DNA from: Microbacterium sp. SLBN-146
Lineage (GTDB): Bacteria; Actinomycetota; Actinomycetes; Actinomycetales; Microbacteriaceae
NCBI RefSeq assembly: GCF_006715145.1
Contig: NZ_VFMR01000001.1
Coordinates: 1,054,001-1,118,000 of the forward strand
DNA length: 64,000 bases
Direction: 5' to 3'
Below are positions 1-8,958 of this stretch, piece by piece; the stretch's first letter is position 1, and each line of letters opens with the position of its first letter. Under the pieces are notes generated by a model. The model was not told the DNA's origin. It ran no database searches and saw only the letters and a program-made list of their open reading frames with translations. Position numbers and translations under genes: made by a program.

Positions 1-1002
1 GTCCTCGCTGCCGGTGAACATGCCGGGATCGACGACCGTGCCCTCGCCGAACGCCGCGTCGAACGCGAGGGTCAGTCGTGCCGTCGAGTGGACGTCGTTG
101 ATCGTCGGCGGGAGCGAGTGGTCGATCGTGATCGTCGGCTCCTGCTCGGCCCCGGACGCCTGCGCTTCCGCGCGCACGACGCGCTCGACCTTCTCGAGGA
201 CGCTCGCGCGAGCCTCGTCGTCGGGGTAGCGCAGGCTCAGCTCAAGCTTCGCCTCGGCGGGGATGATGTTGTTCTTGAGTCCCGCGTGGATCGATCCGAC
301 CGTCACGACCGCGACATCGCGGGGGTCGACCTCGCGCGACACGATCGTCTGGAGGCGCATGACCGTCGCCGCCGCCATGACGACGGGGTCGATCGTGGAG
401 TGGGGACGGGATCCGTGCCCGCCTCGGCCCAGGAGGGTGACGGTCAGTCCGTCGGATGCCGCCATCTGCGTGCCGCTGCGCACGCCGATCGTTCCGGCGG
501 GGAGGGGCGTCACGTGCTGGCCGAGCACGATGTCGGGCCGGGGGAACCGGTCGAGGACGCCGTCGGCGATCATCGCCTGCGATCCGGCCCCGTACTCTTC
601 GGCGGGCTGGAACACCGCCACGATCGTGCCCGACCATTCGTCCTTCGTGTTGACGAGCGTCTCGAGGGCGCCGAGGAGCGCCGTAACGTGCATGTCGTGC
701 CCGCACGCGTGCATGACGGGGACGTCGGTGCCCGACGGGTCGATGCCGCGTGCCGTCGACGCGTAGGCGAGGCCCGTGCGTTCCTCGACGGGGAGCCCGT
801 CCATGTCGGCGCGGAGCCAGACGACGGGTCCGTCACCGTTGCGGATGACGCTTGCGATGCCGGTGCGCCCGATCTGCTCCTCGAACTCGATGCCGAGCGC
901 CGTCAGGTGCTGCGTCACGATCCCCGCGGTCCGCGTCTCCTGGAAGGACAGTTCCGGATGCCGGTGCAGGTCGGTGTACAGCGCCTCGAGGTCGATTCCC
1001 AT
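1..1002 (-). CDS. M20-family amidohydrolase, truncated by window start
   Basis: Metal-dependent amidohydrolase of the M20D (hippurate/N-acyl amino acid hydrolase) type. It probably cleaves an acyl group from an amino acid in the cytosol. ATG start at 1002; the frame stays open to position 1, so 334 codons are visible and the C-terminus is missing. Visible motifs are the metal-binding MHACGHDMH near residue 95 and FQPAEEYGAG near residue 125, which carries the catalytic Glu pair. The family is usually 390-430 residues, so roughly 60-90 are outside the window. It lies downstream of the LacI gene on the same strand, but a 249-bp gap with a strong hairpin separates them, so co-transcription is doubtful. 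The exact substrate cannot be told from sequence. Confidence 0.93.
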   Translation of the reverse strand, partial: MGIDLEALYTDLHRHPELSFQETRTAGIVTQHLTALGIEFEEQIGRTGIASVIRNGDGPVVWLRADMDGLPVEERTGLAYASTARGIDPSGTDVPVMHACGHDMHVTALLGALETLVNTKDEWSGTIVAVFQPAEEYGAGSQAMIADGVLDRFPRPDIVLGQHVTPLPAGTIGVRSGTQMAASDGLTVTLLGRGGHGSRPHSTIDPVVMAAATVMRLQTIVSREVDPRDVAVVTVGSIHAGLKNNIIPAEAKLELSLRYPDDEARASVLEKVERVVRAEAQASGAEQEPTITIDHSLPPTINDVHSTARLTLAFDAAFGEGTVVDPGMFTGSED

Positions 1003-1138
1003 ACTCCCGAGCCTACCCAGGGCGGCTGGCGCCCCTCCGATCCCGGAGTTTCCGCCGAGGGTCGGCCGCCGGAAGGCGGGGCCGCCGGAAGTCCGGCCTC
1101 CGTCAGTCCGGCGCCCCCGGAAGGCCTGGCCCCTCTTC

Positions 1139-1199
1139 GCCGAGAAGACCCGAACTGCGAGCTTGCGGCCCAAATCGCGACCGTTCGGGTCTTCTCGGC
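1139..1199. repeat. Inverted repeat, family A (GAAGACCCGAAC)
   Basis: Perfect 17-bp inverted repeat: left arm 1139-1155, right arm 1183-1199, 27-nt loop. The arm contains CCGAGAAGACCCGAAC. The same arm recurs at 42117 and 42226. It sits in the 248-bp gap between the LacI gene and the amidohydrolase gene, after GC-rich GCCGCCGGAAG-like copies. As RNA it would fold into a strong hairpin, so it may terminate transcription leaving the LacI gene. No T-tract follows. Confidence 0.85.
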
Positions 1200-1250
1200 A
1201 ACCCGGGCGCCGGCCCGAGTCGGGACCAGGGCGGCGGCGCGGGCGCGATG

Positions 1251-2255
1251 TCAGCGGCGCGAGGTGGAAGCGCGGACGACGAGGTCGTAGGGGAGGCGGC
1301 CGGGCTCGTGTGGGAGGCCGGGGCGTTCGAGCTCGTCGAGGATGGCGTCGGCGGCGCGCTCGCCCTGGCCGCGCGGGAACTGGTCGACGGTCGTGAGGCG
1401 GAAGAACTCGCCCAGCTCGTGTCCGTCGATGCCGACGACCGAGATGTCCTCGGGGACGCGGTAGCCCAGCTCCCGTGCCGCGAGGAGCGCACCGATCGCC
1501 ATTTCATCGGATGCCGCGAAGATCGCCGTCGGTCGCTCACCCGGACGCCCGAGCAACTGCTTGGCCGCGCGGAATCCGCCCTCGATCGTGAAGTCGGCAG
1601 GCTCGAACAAGGCGGGGTGGACCGGGATGCCGGCATCCGCCAGTGCCAACTCGAATCCCTGCCGCCGACGTGTCGGGATGTGGAAGTCGATGTCGAACTC
1701 GGGGCTCGCCCCGATGTGCGCGATCGCTCGGTGCCCCAACGAGATGAGGTGCTCCGTCGCCAGGCGGGCGACGGCGACGTCGTCGACGGTCAGCGTCGAC
1801 AGGCGCGGGTTGGGTCCTCCGATCGCGATGACCGGGAGGCCCAGCTCGGCCAGACGGGCCGTTTCCTCATCGCCCAACTCGATCGAGATCGCGATGACCC
1901 CGTCGACCCGCTGGCGTCGCAGGAACGTCTCGAACACTTCGAGACGTTCCGCGCGATCGGCGCTCAGGCTGTACAGCGTGATGTCGAACCCTCGGCGCAT
2001 GAGTGCGGAAGCGATCCCGCTGAGCACCGTGGAGAAGAACCAGCGGTCGATGAACGGCACGAGCACGCCGATGTTCCGCGTGCGGCCGGACGCGAGGCTC
2101 GACGCCGACGCCGAGACGACGTAGCCGAGCCCCTTCGCCGCAGCCTCGACGCGTTGGCGCGCTGAGTCGGAGACGTTGCCGCGTCCGCTCAGCGCGCGTG
2201 ACACCGTCGCCGTCGAGACGCCCGCGAGGCGCGCGACCTCGTCGATGCTGACCAC
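1251..2255 (-). CDS. LacI-family transcriptional regulator
   Basis: Repressor of the LacI/GalR family, 334 residues, the usual family length. The N-terminal helix-turn-helix is clear (SIDEVARLAGVSTATVSRAL, residues 3-22), followed by a periplasmic-binding-protein-like sugar-sensing domain (GVLVPFIDRWFF, VVGIDGHELGEFF). The gene follows the alpha-glucosidase on the same strand after 30 bp and is probably co-transcribed with it. The palindrome at 3981-3996 upstream of the alpha-glucosidase is a typical LacI-family operator, so this protein most likely represses its own operon until a maltose- or isomaltose-type sugar is present. The effector is inferred from the neighbour only. Confidence 0.95.
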   Translation of the reverse strand: MVSIDEVARLAGVSTATVSRALSGRGNVSDSARQRVEAAAKGLGYVVSASASSLASGRTRNIGVLVPFIDRWFFSTVLSGIASALMRRGFDITLYSLSADRAERLEVFETFLRRQRVDGVIAISIELGDEETARLAELGLPVIAIGGPNPRLSTLTVDDVAVARLATEHLISLGHRAIAHIGASPEFDIDFHIPTRRRQGFELALADAGIPVHPALFEPADFTIEGGFRAAKQLLGRPGERPTAIFAASDEMAIGALLAARELGYRVPEDISVVGIDGHELGEFFRLTTVDQFPRGQGERAADAILDELERPGLPHEPGRLPYDLVVRASTSRR

Positions 2256-2285
2256 GGTGCCACCTCTCTCGGCTCGGTCGGCGTA

Positions 2286-3968
2286 TCAGTCCGCGGCGAG
2301 CCAGACGGCAGTGTCGGCCGGGAGCATCCCGCCGGCCACCGGTCCGCTCGCAGCGATCACATTACCGGCGGGAAGCGCGACCGGCTGATCGCCGACGTTC
2401 GCGACGACCGTCACGTCGCCGTTGCGGAACGCCACGACGTCGTCGGCGTATCCGTCGATCCACGCGAGATCGCCGGACCCGAGGCTGTGCGCCTTGCGTG
2501 CCGAGAGCAGCGCGCGGTACAGCGACAGCGTCGATTCGGGGTCGGACACCTGCTCGTCACGTGCGAGATCGGCCCACTCCGCGGGCTGCGGCAGCCACGA
2601 CGCTCCACTCGGGCTGAACCCGTAGGCGGGCGCGTCATGCGTCCACGGGATGGGCACGCGGCATCCGTCACGACCGTAGCGCTCGCCCTGCGTGCGGAAC
2701 CAGGTCGGGTCCTGACGTGCATCGCCCGGGATGTCGATGACCTCGGGCAGGCCGAGCTCTTCGCCCTGATACACGTACGCCGAGCCGGGGAGGGCCAGCA
2801 TGAGCGTCGTCGCCGCGCGCGCCCGGCGCAGACCGACCTCGGGGATGGGCTTGCCGGGGGAGTCGGGGCCGATGCCGTGACCCTGCGGATTCTCGGCGGT
2901 CAACGCGAGCCGTGAAGCGTGCCGCACCACATCGTGGTTGGAGAGCACCCACGTGCTCGGAGCCCCGACGGCGTGATACGCCGCGAGCGACTGGTCGATG
3001 ACGGTGCGGAGCTCGTCGGCATCCCATCCCGTCTCGAGGTAGGCGAAGTTGAACGCCTGGTGCATCTCGTCGTGTCGCACCCACAGCGCCGTCTTCTCGG
3101 GAGTCGGCAGCCACGCTTCGGCTGCCAGGACGCGGTCACCGGCGTACTCGGCGAGGAGAGCGTGCCAATCGCGGTAGATGTCGTGAACGCCGTCCTGGCC
3201 CCAATACGGCACGTCGTCTTCGCCGCCGCCCATCGAGTCGGCGTCCGCCGGCGGGGTGTAGTCGGGAAGGCCCTCGGCCTTGACGAGGCCGTGCGCGACG
3301 TCGACGCGGAATCCGTCGACCCCGCGATCGAGCCAGAAGCGGAGGATCGAGCGGAACTCGTCGCGGACGATCTCGTTGGACCAGTCGAAGTCGGGCTGCG
3401 AGGCGTCGAAGATGTGGAGGTACCACTGTCCGGGCGTGCCGTCGCTTTCCGCGATCCGCGTCCACGCCGGACCGCCGAAAACGGATTCCCAGTTGTTGGG
3501 CGGGAGTTCGCCGTTCTCGCCCTGGCCGTCGCGGAACATGTAACGCGCGCGCTCGGCGCTGCCGGGTCCTGCCGCGAGCGCCTCCTGGAACCACACGTGT
3601 TGGTCGGACGAGTGGTTGGGGACGAGGTCGACGATGACGCGGATGCCACGACCGTGCGCCGCAGCGAGCATGTCGTCGAAGTCGGCGAGGGTGCCGAAGA
3701 GGGGGTCGACGTCGCGGTAGTCGGCGACGTCGTAGCCGGCGTCCTTCTGCGGCGAGCGCTGGAACGGGCTCAACCAGATCGCATCGATGCCGAGGTCGGC
3801 GAGGTCGTCGAGATGCGCGGTGACACCGGGAAGGTCGCCGATTCCGTCGCCGGAGCTGTCGGCGAAGGAGCGCGGGTAGATCTGATAGATGACGGCGGTG
3901 CGCCACCATTCGGCTCCCGGGGAGGCGAGGATCACGTCGGTGCGCTCGGAAGTGTCGGTGGAAGTCAT
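2286..3968 (-). CDS. Alpha-glucosidase / oligo-1,6-glucosidase (GH13)
   Basis: Cytosolic GH13 enzyme that releases glucose from short alpha-glucosides. 560 residues, typical of the oligo-1,6-glucosidase/alpha-glucosidase subfamily. All four GH13 regions are visible: DLVPNHSS, GFRVDVAHG (nucleophile Asp), VLAAEAWLP (acid/base Glu) and LSNHDVVRH (transition-state Asp). The frame stays open upstream to 4358, but that part overlaps apt; the ATG at 3968 fits the family N-terminus (WWRTAVIYQIYPRSF) and lies just below the operator at 3981-3996. First gene of an operon with the LacI regulator. No transporter is linked here, so substrate import must be encoded elsewhere. Confidence 0.95.
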   Translation of the reverse strand: MTSTDTSERTDVILASPGAEWWRTAVIYQIYPRSFADSSGDGIGDLPGVTAHLDDLADLGIDAIWLSPFQRSPQKDAGYDVADYRDVDPLFGTLADFDDMLAAAHGRGIRVIVDLVPNHSSDQHVWFQEALAAGPGSAERARYMFRDGQGENGELPPNNWESVFGGPAWTRIAESDGTPGQWYLHIFDASQPDFDWSNEIVRDEFRSILRFWLDRGVDGFRVDVAHGLVKAEGLPDYTPPADADSMGGGEDDVPYWGQDGVHDIYRDWHALLAEYAGDRVLAAEAWLPTPEKTALWVRHDEMHQAFNFAYLETGWDADELRTVIDQSLAAYHAVGAPSTWVLSNHDVVRHASRLALTAENPQGHGIGPDSPGKPIPEVGLRRARAATTLMLALPGSAYVYQGEELGLPEVIDIPGDARQDPTWFRTQGERYGRDGCRVPIPWTHDAPAYGFSPSGASWLPQPAEWADLARDEQVSDPESTLSLYRALLSARKAHSLGSGDLAWIDGYADDVVAFRNGDVTVVANVGDQPVALPAGNVIAASGPVAGGMLPADTAVWLAAD

Positions 3969-3980
3969 CGCCCCAGGATA

Positions 3981-3996
3981 CTGGAAGCGCTTACAG
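3981..3996. promoter_or_regulatory. LacI-family operator upstream of alpha-glucosidase
   Basis: 16-bp near-palindrome CTGGAAGCGCTTACAG with the core AAGCGCTT at 3985-3992, only 13 bp above the alpha-glucosidase ATG. The central CG flanked by AAG/CTT is the classic LacI/CcpA-type half-site. It differs from the TGGGAGCG sites of the cellobiose operon, so it is probably read by the adjacent LacI protein rather than CebR. The site also lies 39 bp upstream of apt, so an effect on apt cannot be excluded. Confidence 0.75.
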
Positions 3997-4034
3997 GCGC
4001 CTTCGTGCTCTGTGGACGACGGTAGCGTGAACGG

Positions 4035-4550
4035 GTGACCACCGCCCTCGCACGCGCTCAATCGCTCATCGGCACGATTCCCGACTACCCCGAGCCCGGT
4101 GTGCTCTTCCGCGACATCACTCCGCTGCTCGCGGATGCGGAAGCGCTCGAGACGGTCATCGACGCGATGATCTCGCCGTATGCCGGCCAGTTCGACGTCG
4201 TCGCGGGAATCGAAGCGCGGGGGTTCCTGCTTGCGGGTGCCGTCGCGACCACCGCCCGGGTCGGCTTGGTGCCCATCCGGAAGGCGGGGAAGCTGCCGCG
4301 GCCGGCGGCGTCCGTGTCGTATTCGCTCGAGTACGGCACAGCCGTCATCGAGGCCCACGACGACATCGCGCCCGGCACCCGCGTGCTACTCGTGGACGAC
4401 GTGCTCGCGACGGGGGGAACGCTGCGCGCCGCGCACGAACTCGTCCCCGCGCTCGGTGGGATCGTCGTGGCCACGAGCGTGCTGATGGAGCTCGAGGCGC
4501 TCGGCGGACGCTCACTCGTTCCCGACGTGCACGCTCTCTTCACGGTGTGA
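4035..4550 (+). CDS. apt: Adenine phosphoribosyltransferase
   Basis: Salvages adenine: adenine plus PRPP gives AMP and pyrophosphate, in the cytosol. 171 residues, the normal length. The PRPP-binding motif LLVDDVLATGGT is near residue 118, and GIEARGFLLAGAVA near residue 58 is typical of Apt. Start is GTG at 4035. The gene diverges from the alpha-glucosidase and its last 39 bp overlap the convergent oxidoreductase gene ending at 4512. Fits with the six de novo purine genes scattered through the window. Confidence 0.95.
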   Translation: MTTALARAQSLIGTIPDYPEPGVLFRDITPLLADAEALETVIDAMISPYAGQFDVVAGIEARGFLLAGAVATTARVGLVPIRKAGKLPRPAASVSYSLEYGTAVIEAHDDIAPGTRVLLVDDVLATGGTLRAAHELVPALGGIVVATSVLMELEALGGRSLVPDVHALFTV

Positions 4551-5651
4551 CAGCATCCGGTCGATCTCGCCCACGGCGTCACGACCGGCACGGTTGGCTC
4601 CGACCGTCGACTGCGACGGCCCGAAGCCGATGAGGTGCACGCGCGGATCGTCCGCGACGCGGGTGCGACGCATCTCCACGCCGCCGAGCGGTCCGCGCAG
4701 TTCGAGGGCGTCGAGGTGGGAGATCGCGGGACGGAACCCGGTCGCCCAGAGGATCACGTCGACGGGCGTCAGCGTGCCATCGGCTTCACGCACGCCCGTC
4801 GGCTCGATCGCCGTGAACATGGGACGACGCGCGAGCGCGCCGCGATCTCTCGCAGCGATCGCGTACGGCGTCCACGCGAGGCCCGTGTAGCTCACGACGC
4901 TCTGCGACGGACGTCCCGCTTCGACGTCGGCGGTGACCCGCCCGATGACGGCCCGGCCCGTCGTCTCCGGTTGGAACTCTCCCTCGATGAAGCGGGGTTC
5001 GCGTCGCGTGTACCAGAACGTCGTGGCGTGGCGCGAGATCTCCTCGAGCTGTTGCACGGCGGAGATGCCTCCACCTACGACGGCGACACGCTGGCCCGCG
5101 AACTCGTCGGCCGACACGTAGTCGCGCGTGTGCAGCTGGCGTCCGCGGAAGGTCTCCGCCCCGGGGTAGTCGGGGAGCACGGGATTGGTCCACGTTCCGG
5201 TCGCGTTGATGACTGCCTCGGTGCGCCACGTGCCGCGATCGGTCGTGACGATGAGCGGGCCGTGCGGGTCGTCGTCGGCCCTGCGCACGGCCGTCACGAG
5301 GACCGGGCGGAGGATCGGGAAGTCGAATTCGCGCTCGTACGCGGCGAAGTGCCGGGGAACGGCATCGCGACTTGCCTCGAGGGAGTCGACGGGAGGGGCG
5401 GGTGAGCCGGGAAGCCCGAAGATGCCGTTGACGGTCGACATCGTGAGCGACTCCCAGCGGTGCTGCCACGCCCCGCCGGGAGCTGATGCCGCATCGAGCA
5501 TGACGAAGGAACGAGCATCGGATGCCGCTGCCTCCAGCGCGCTCGCGAAGCCGCGCCGCTGCAGGTGGTAGGCCGCGGACAGGCCCGCCTGCCCGGCACC
5601 GATGACGACGACCGTTGCGGTGCGCTGTCCTTCGTCCACGGCTGCGCTCAC
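4512..5651 (-). CDS. Flavin-dependent monooxygenase / NAD(P)-binding oxidoreductase
   Basis: Two-dinucleotide-binding-domain flavoprotein, 379 residues. The FAD site VVVIGAGQAGLSAAYHL is at the N-terminus, the NAD(P)H site VAVVGGGISAVQQ is mid-protein, FRGRQLHTRDY matches the FxGxxxH fingerprint of flavin monooxygenases, and ILWATGFRP is the C-terminal ATG motif. The start is GTG at 5651, which overlaps the stop of the upstream quinone oxidoreductase (5648-5650) as GTGA, so the two are translationally coupled. The 3' end overlaps apt by 39 bp on the opposite strand. The substrate is unknown; it may oxidise N, S or ketone groups. Confidence 0.9.
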   Translation of the reverse strand: MSAAVDEGQRTATVVVIGAGQAGLSAAYHLQRRGFASALEAAASDARSFVMLDAASAPGGAWQHRWESLTMSTVNGIFGLPGSPAPPVDSLEASRDAVPRHFAAYEREFDFPILRPVLVTAVRRADDDPHGPLIVTTDRGTWRTEAVINATGTWTNPVLPDYPGAETFRGRQLHTRDYVSADEFAGQRVAVVGGGISAVQQLEEISRHATTFWYTRREPRFIEGEFQPETTGRAVIGRVTADVEAGRPSQSVVSYTGLAWTPYAIAARDRGALARRPMFTAIEPTGVREADGTLTPVDVILWATGFRPAISHLDALELRGPLGGVEMRRTRVADDPRVHLIGFGPSQSTVGANRAGRDAVGEIDRMLSHREESVHVGNE

Positions 5652-6568
5652 ATCGTGACGACGAGCTTGCCGCTCACGTGGCCCGTGCGCAGCGCGGCGA
5701 CGGCGTCGTTCACCTGGGCGAGCGGGAACGTCGCCTGGATCGGGACCCGCAGAGTGCCGGCGGCGATCCGCGCCGCGACGTCGTCGAGCGCACCAGCATC
5801 CGCGTCGGCGCCCCCTGTCACGATCGTGCCCTCGGGTGCGTTCGGCCCGGCGGCGATGGTCGCGATCCGTGCCGGAGCGACGCCCAGTTCGAGCGCCGCG
5901 AGCGCCGTGTCGGTGCCGTGGAGGTCGAGTGCTGCATCCACCCCGTCGGGTGCGGCTTCGCGCACGCGGTCGACGAGGCCCTCGCCGTGCGCGACGGGGA
6001 TCGCGCCGAGGTCGGAGACGAACTCGAAGTTGGCGGGGGAGGCCGTGCCGATGACTGTCGCTCCCGCCGCGACGGCGAGTTGGATCGCGAAGACGCCGAC
6101 ACCGCCTGCTGCCCCGCCGATCAGCACCGTGTCGCCGTCGGAGATCCCGACCGCGTGGAGCGCCGCGGCAGCCGTGCGGCCGGCGACCGCGAGGGTCGCG
6201 GCGGTGATGTCGTCGACCTCGTCGGGTGTCGATGCCAGGGTGTCCGATCCGAGCGTCACGACCGTGTGCTCGCCCATCGCGCGGCCTCGCGCGCCACCGA
6301 AGACGCGGTGTCCTACTGCGTATCCCGTGACACCCTCGCCGACCTCGTCGATCTCGCCTGCGAAGTCGTTGCCGAAGCCTCCGGGGACCTGGACGCCATA
6401 CCGTTCGGAGACCTGCGGATAGACGGCGATCTTCCAGTCGACGGGATTGAGCCCCGCCGCGTGGACGCGGACCCGGAGCTGACCGGGCCCGGCATGGAGA
6501 TCGTCGCGGTCGACGATCTCGAGGAGGAAGGGGTCGGCGTGTTCGTTGAGGCGCGCGTAGAGACTCAT
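5648..6568 (-). CDS. NADP-dependent quinone oxidoreductase-like protein (MDR superfamily)
   Basis: 306-residue zinc-less member of the medium-chain dehydrogenase superfamily. N-terminal GroES-like fold (HAAGLNPVDWKI, GNDFAGEIDEVG) followed by a Rossmann domain with the AxxGxxG-type site IGGAAGGVGVFAIQLA. These enzymes reduce quinones or activated double bonds with NADPH. The start ATG at 6568 is preceded by AAAGAGG; the frame is open far upstream but that part has no family similarity. Its stop overlaps the GTG of the next gene, so both redox enzymes form a two-gene operon. Confidence 0.92.
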   Translation of the reverse strand: MSLYARLNEHADPFLLEIVDRDDLHAGPGQLRVRVHAAGLNPVDWKIAVYPQVSERYGVQVPGGFGNDFAGEIDEVGEGVTGYAVGHRVFGGARGRAMGEHTVVTLGSDTLASTPDEVDDITAATLAVAGRTAAAALHAVGISDGDTVLIGGAAGGVGVFAIQLAVAAGATVIGTASPANFEFVSDLGAIPVAHGEGLVDRVREAAPDGVDAALDLHGTDTALAALELGVAPARIATIAAGPNAPEGTIVTGGADADAGALDDVAARIAAGTLRVPIQATFPLAQVNDAVAALRTGHVSGKLVVTM

Positions 6569-6657
6569 GCCTCTTTCGACGCTCGACAGCGCCGTGGCAT
6601 TCCCGTGCTCATCCCGATCCTTCACATTCCTGATCGGGAATGAACCTCGATATGCCG

Positions 6658-7608
6658 CTACTCCTCGCCGTCGATGACGACGTTGAGGGGCTCCTGTCCC
6701 GCGAGCATCCGTTCGATCTGCGTCCGCACGAGCTTCGCGATCCGCGGTCGCATGGCGCTCGACGCTCCACCCACGTGCGGTGCGATGAGCGTTCCGGGTG
6801 CGGACCACAGGGGGTGGTCGCCGGGCAACGGCTCGGGCTCGGTCACATCCAGCGCCGCCCGCAGTCGCCCCGCCTGCAGTTCCGAGACGAGCGCATCCGT
6901 GTCCACGAGGGTGCCCCGTCCGACGTTGACCACGAGAGCCGCGTCGGGGAGGGCCGCCAAGAACTCCGCGTCGACGAGGTGCTGAGTGGCATCCCCGCCG
7001 GGAAGAGTGAGGATGACGATCTCCGCCGTCGGGAGGAGGGTCGGCAGGTCGTCGAGCGTGTGGACTTCGACGCCGCCCTCGATGCGCGCTCGTGTCGCGA
7101 CGGCCGTCACGTGCGTCTCGAACGGCGCAAGGCGCGCGGCGACGGCCTTCCCGACACCGCCGAAACCGAGGACGAGCACATTCCGGTCGGCGAGGCTGTC
7201 GGCTGCGACGGGATGCCAGGCCCGCGCGTCCTGCGATCGGACGAAGGACGGAAGCTGGCGCTGGGACGCCAGAACGAGAGCGAGCGCCAGCTCGGCGGTG
7301 GAGGCCTCGTGCACCGACGCGGCGTTCGCGAACGGGAGGCCGGGAGGGAGCAGCTCGGCGACGCCTTCGTATCCGATCGACTGGCCCTGCACGAGCCCGA
7401 CGTCGACGCCCTTCAGACGTTCGAGCACGCGCGACATCGACATGTAGGGCGGGACGACGAGATCGAACCGCTCGCGGGGCGACGGGGAGTCCATCGGCCA
7501 CACGACGAGGTCGACCCCGTCGGGGAGCGGCTGCAGATCCGCGGCGAGCTCTTCCGAAGGAACGCTGACGACGAGATGAGTCACCCGACCCACGCTATCG
7601 TCGTGCAC
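6658..7608 (-). CDS. D-isomer-specific 2-hydroxyacid dehydrogenase
   Basis: NAD(P)-dependent reductase/dehydrogenase for 2-hydroxyacids (phosphoglycerate dehydrogenase, glyoxylate/hydroxypyruvate reductase family), 316 residues. Rossmann motif VLGFGGVGKAVAARL, followed by the family blocks NVGRGTLVDTDALV and the catalytic His in IAPHVGGAS. A second possible start is GTG at 7584, which would give a protein starting TVTHLVVSVP-like without eight N-terminal residues; neither start has a clear ribosome site. It is 90 bp upstream of the quinone oxidoreductase on the same strand. The substrate cannot be assigned. Confidence 0.92.
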   Translation of the reverse strand: MHDDSVGRVTHLVVSVPSEELAADLQPLPDGVDLVVWPMDSPSPRERFDLVVPPYMSMSRVLERLKGVDVGLVQGQSIGYEGVAELLPPGLPFANAASVHEASTAELALALVLASQRQLPSFVRSQDARAWHPVAADSLADRNVLVLGFGGVGKAVAARLAPFETHVTAVATRARIEGGVEVHTLDDLPTLLPTAEIVILTLPGGDATQHLVDAEFLAALPDAALVVNVGRGTLVDTDALVSELQAGRLRAALDVTEPEPLPGDHPLWSAPGTLIAPHVGGASSAMRPRIAKLVRTQIERMLAGQEPLNVVIDGEE

Positions 7609-7676
7609 CTCGCGCGGGGCCGACGGCAGGGTTACGCTCGCGTCGAGCGGCGCGTGTCGCAGGGGGAGAGGGGCAC

Positions 7677-8108
7677 ATGGTTCCCGAGATCAACTACTGG
7701 GCGGTTCTCATCGCGACCGCGTCGAGCATGGTCGTGGGGTCGATCTGGTACACCCCGAAGGTCTTCGGCACCCGCTGGGCGCGTTTGGCCAAGGTGGACA
7801 TGGGCCGACCGGCATCCAGTGCGACGATCGCCATCGTCGTGACCGTCCTCGTGAGCTTCGCGACAGCGTGGGTGCTCGCGGGTTCGACGGCGATCGCGTG
7901 GCACTTCTACGGCGGCGGATACCTGTGGACTGCGATCGTGACGGCCGTGACCCTGTGGGCCGGGTTCACGGCGGCACGCTTCATCACGCATGACGCCTTC
8001 GAGGGCCGTCCGTCGTCGCTCACCGTCCTCAACATCGCGCACGAACTCGTCACGGTTCTCGTGATGGCGATCATCATCGGAGTCTGGCCCCCCGCGGGCA
8101 CCGTCTGA
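7677..8108 (+). CDS. DUF1761 membrane protein
   Basis: 143-residue membrane protein with four predicted hydrophobic segments. The N-terminus NYWAVLIATASSMVVGSIWY and the later WAGFTAARFITHD are typical of DUF1761 proteins, whose function is unknown. Start ATG at 7677 follows a strong AGGGGGAG ribosome site. It is divergent from the 2-hydroxyacid dehydrogenase and convergent with purQ, with family B inverted repeats in the gap. Confidence 0.85.
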   Translation: MVPEINYWAVLIATASSMVVGSIWYTPKVFGTRWARLAKVDMGRPASSATIAIVVTVLVSFATAWVLAGSTAIAWHFYGGGYLWTAIVTAVTLWAGFTAARFITHDAFEGRPSSLTVLNIAHELVTVLVMAIIIGVWPPAGTV

Positions 8109-8135
8109 CGCGTCGCCCGGGACGCGGCATCCCGC

Positions 8136-8206
8136 GCGAGACTGCATCCCGCGGCCGAGGCAGCACGCTGAGGCCGCAGTCTCGGCCGGAGGATGCAGTC
8201 TCGCGG
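8136..8206. repeat. Inverted repeat, family B (GAGACTGCA), single copy
   Basis: Perfect 15-bp outer inverted repeat (8136-8150 with 8192-8206; arm CGCGAGACTGCATCC) around a second 7-bp pair GGCCGAG (8154-8160) and CTCGGCC (8182-8188). It lies between the convergent DUF1761 and purQ genes. The same arm is amplified at 55089-55385. Probably a bidirectional terminator or a small palindromic element. Confidence 0.85.
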
Positions 8207-8250
8207 TCGGGAGGGTTCGGGCGGCGCGGCGAACGGGCGCGGCGGGCGGG

Positions 8251-8958
8251 TCAGGCCGCCGCGGCGACGACGGAGGCGATCGCCGAGGTGAAGAACGGGA
8301 GGCCGTCGATCCCCGAGCGCATCGCGGCGGGGGTGTTCGGACCGAAGCCCTCTTCGACGGCGTGCTCGGGATGCGGCATGAGTCCGACGACGTTGCCGCG
8401 CTCGTTGGTGAGTCCCGCGATGTCGCGGAGCGAGCCGTTGGGGTTCACTCCGAGGTAGCGGAACGCGACGAGTCCCTCGCCCTCGAGGCGATCCAGCTCG
8501 GACTCCGCCGCGACGTATCCGCCGTCGGCGTTCTTCAGCGGGATCACGATCTCCTGGCCGTCGGCGAAGTCGCTCGTCCACGCCGTCGACGCGTTCTCGA
8601 CCCGCAGCCGCTGGTCACGGCGGATGAACTGCTGATGCGCATTGCGGATCAGGCCGCCCGGCAGCAGGTGCGCTTCGACGAGCATCTGGAATCCGTTGCA
8701 GATACCGAGGACGGGCATTCCGGATGCCGCGGCATCCTTCACTTCGGACATGATCGGCGCGAGCGCGGCGATCGCGCCCGCCCGCAGGTAGTCGCCGTAG
8801 CTGAACCCTCCGGGAAGCACGAGCGCGTCGACACCCTCGAGGTCGTGCGAGCCGTGCCATAGAGCGACCGGCTCGCCGCCCGCGACGCGGATCGCGCGCT
8901 GCGCATCGCGGTCGTCGAGCGAACCGGGGAAGGTGATGACCCCGATCCGGGCGGTCAT
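8251..8958 (-). CDS. purQ: Phosphoribosylformylglycinamidine synthase subunit PurQ
   Basis: Glutaminase subunit of FGAM synthase, step 4 of de novo purine synthesis; it feeds ammonia to PurL. 235 residues. Class I glutamine amidotransferase features: nucleophile Cys in [11 protein letters not shown], and the His/Glu in [13 protein letters not shown]. Start ATG at 8958 overlaps the purS stop as ATGA, showing translational coupling. purL is not in the window and must be elsewhere. Confidence 0.97.
   Translation of the reverse strand: MTARIGVITFPGSLDDRDAQRAIRVAGGEPVALWHGSHDLEGVDALVLPGGFSYGDYLRAGAIAALAPIMSEVKDAAASGMPVLGICNGFQMLVEAHLLPGGLIRNAHQQFIRRDQRLRVENASTAWTSDFADGQEIVIPLKNADGGYVAAESELDRLEGEGLVAFRYLGVNPNGSLRDIAGLTNERGNVVGLMPHPEHAVEEGFGPNTPAAMRSGIDGLPFFTSAIASVVAAAA

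Noticed and set aside
88..1290. Plus-strand 400-residue frame opposite the amidohydrolase
   Set aside because: Composition is a shadow of the M20 gene, which carries MHACGHDMH and other conserved motifs on the minus strand.
3969..4358. Longer alpha-glucosidase start at 4358
   Set aside because: The extension is antisense to apt and crosses the operator at 3981-3996.
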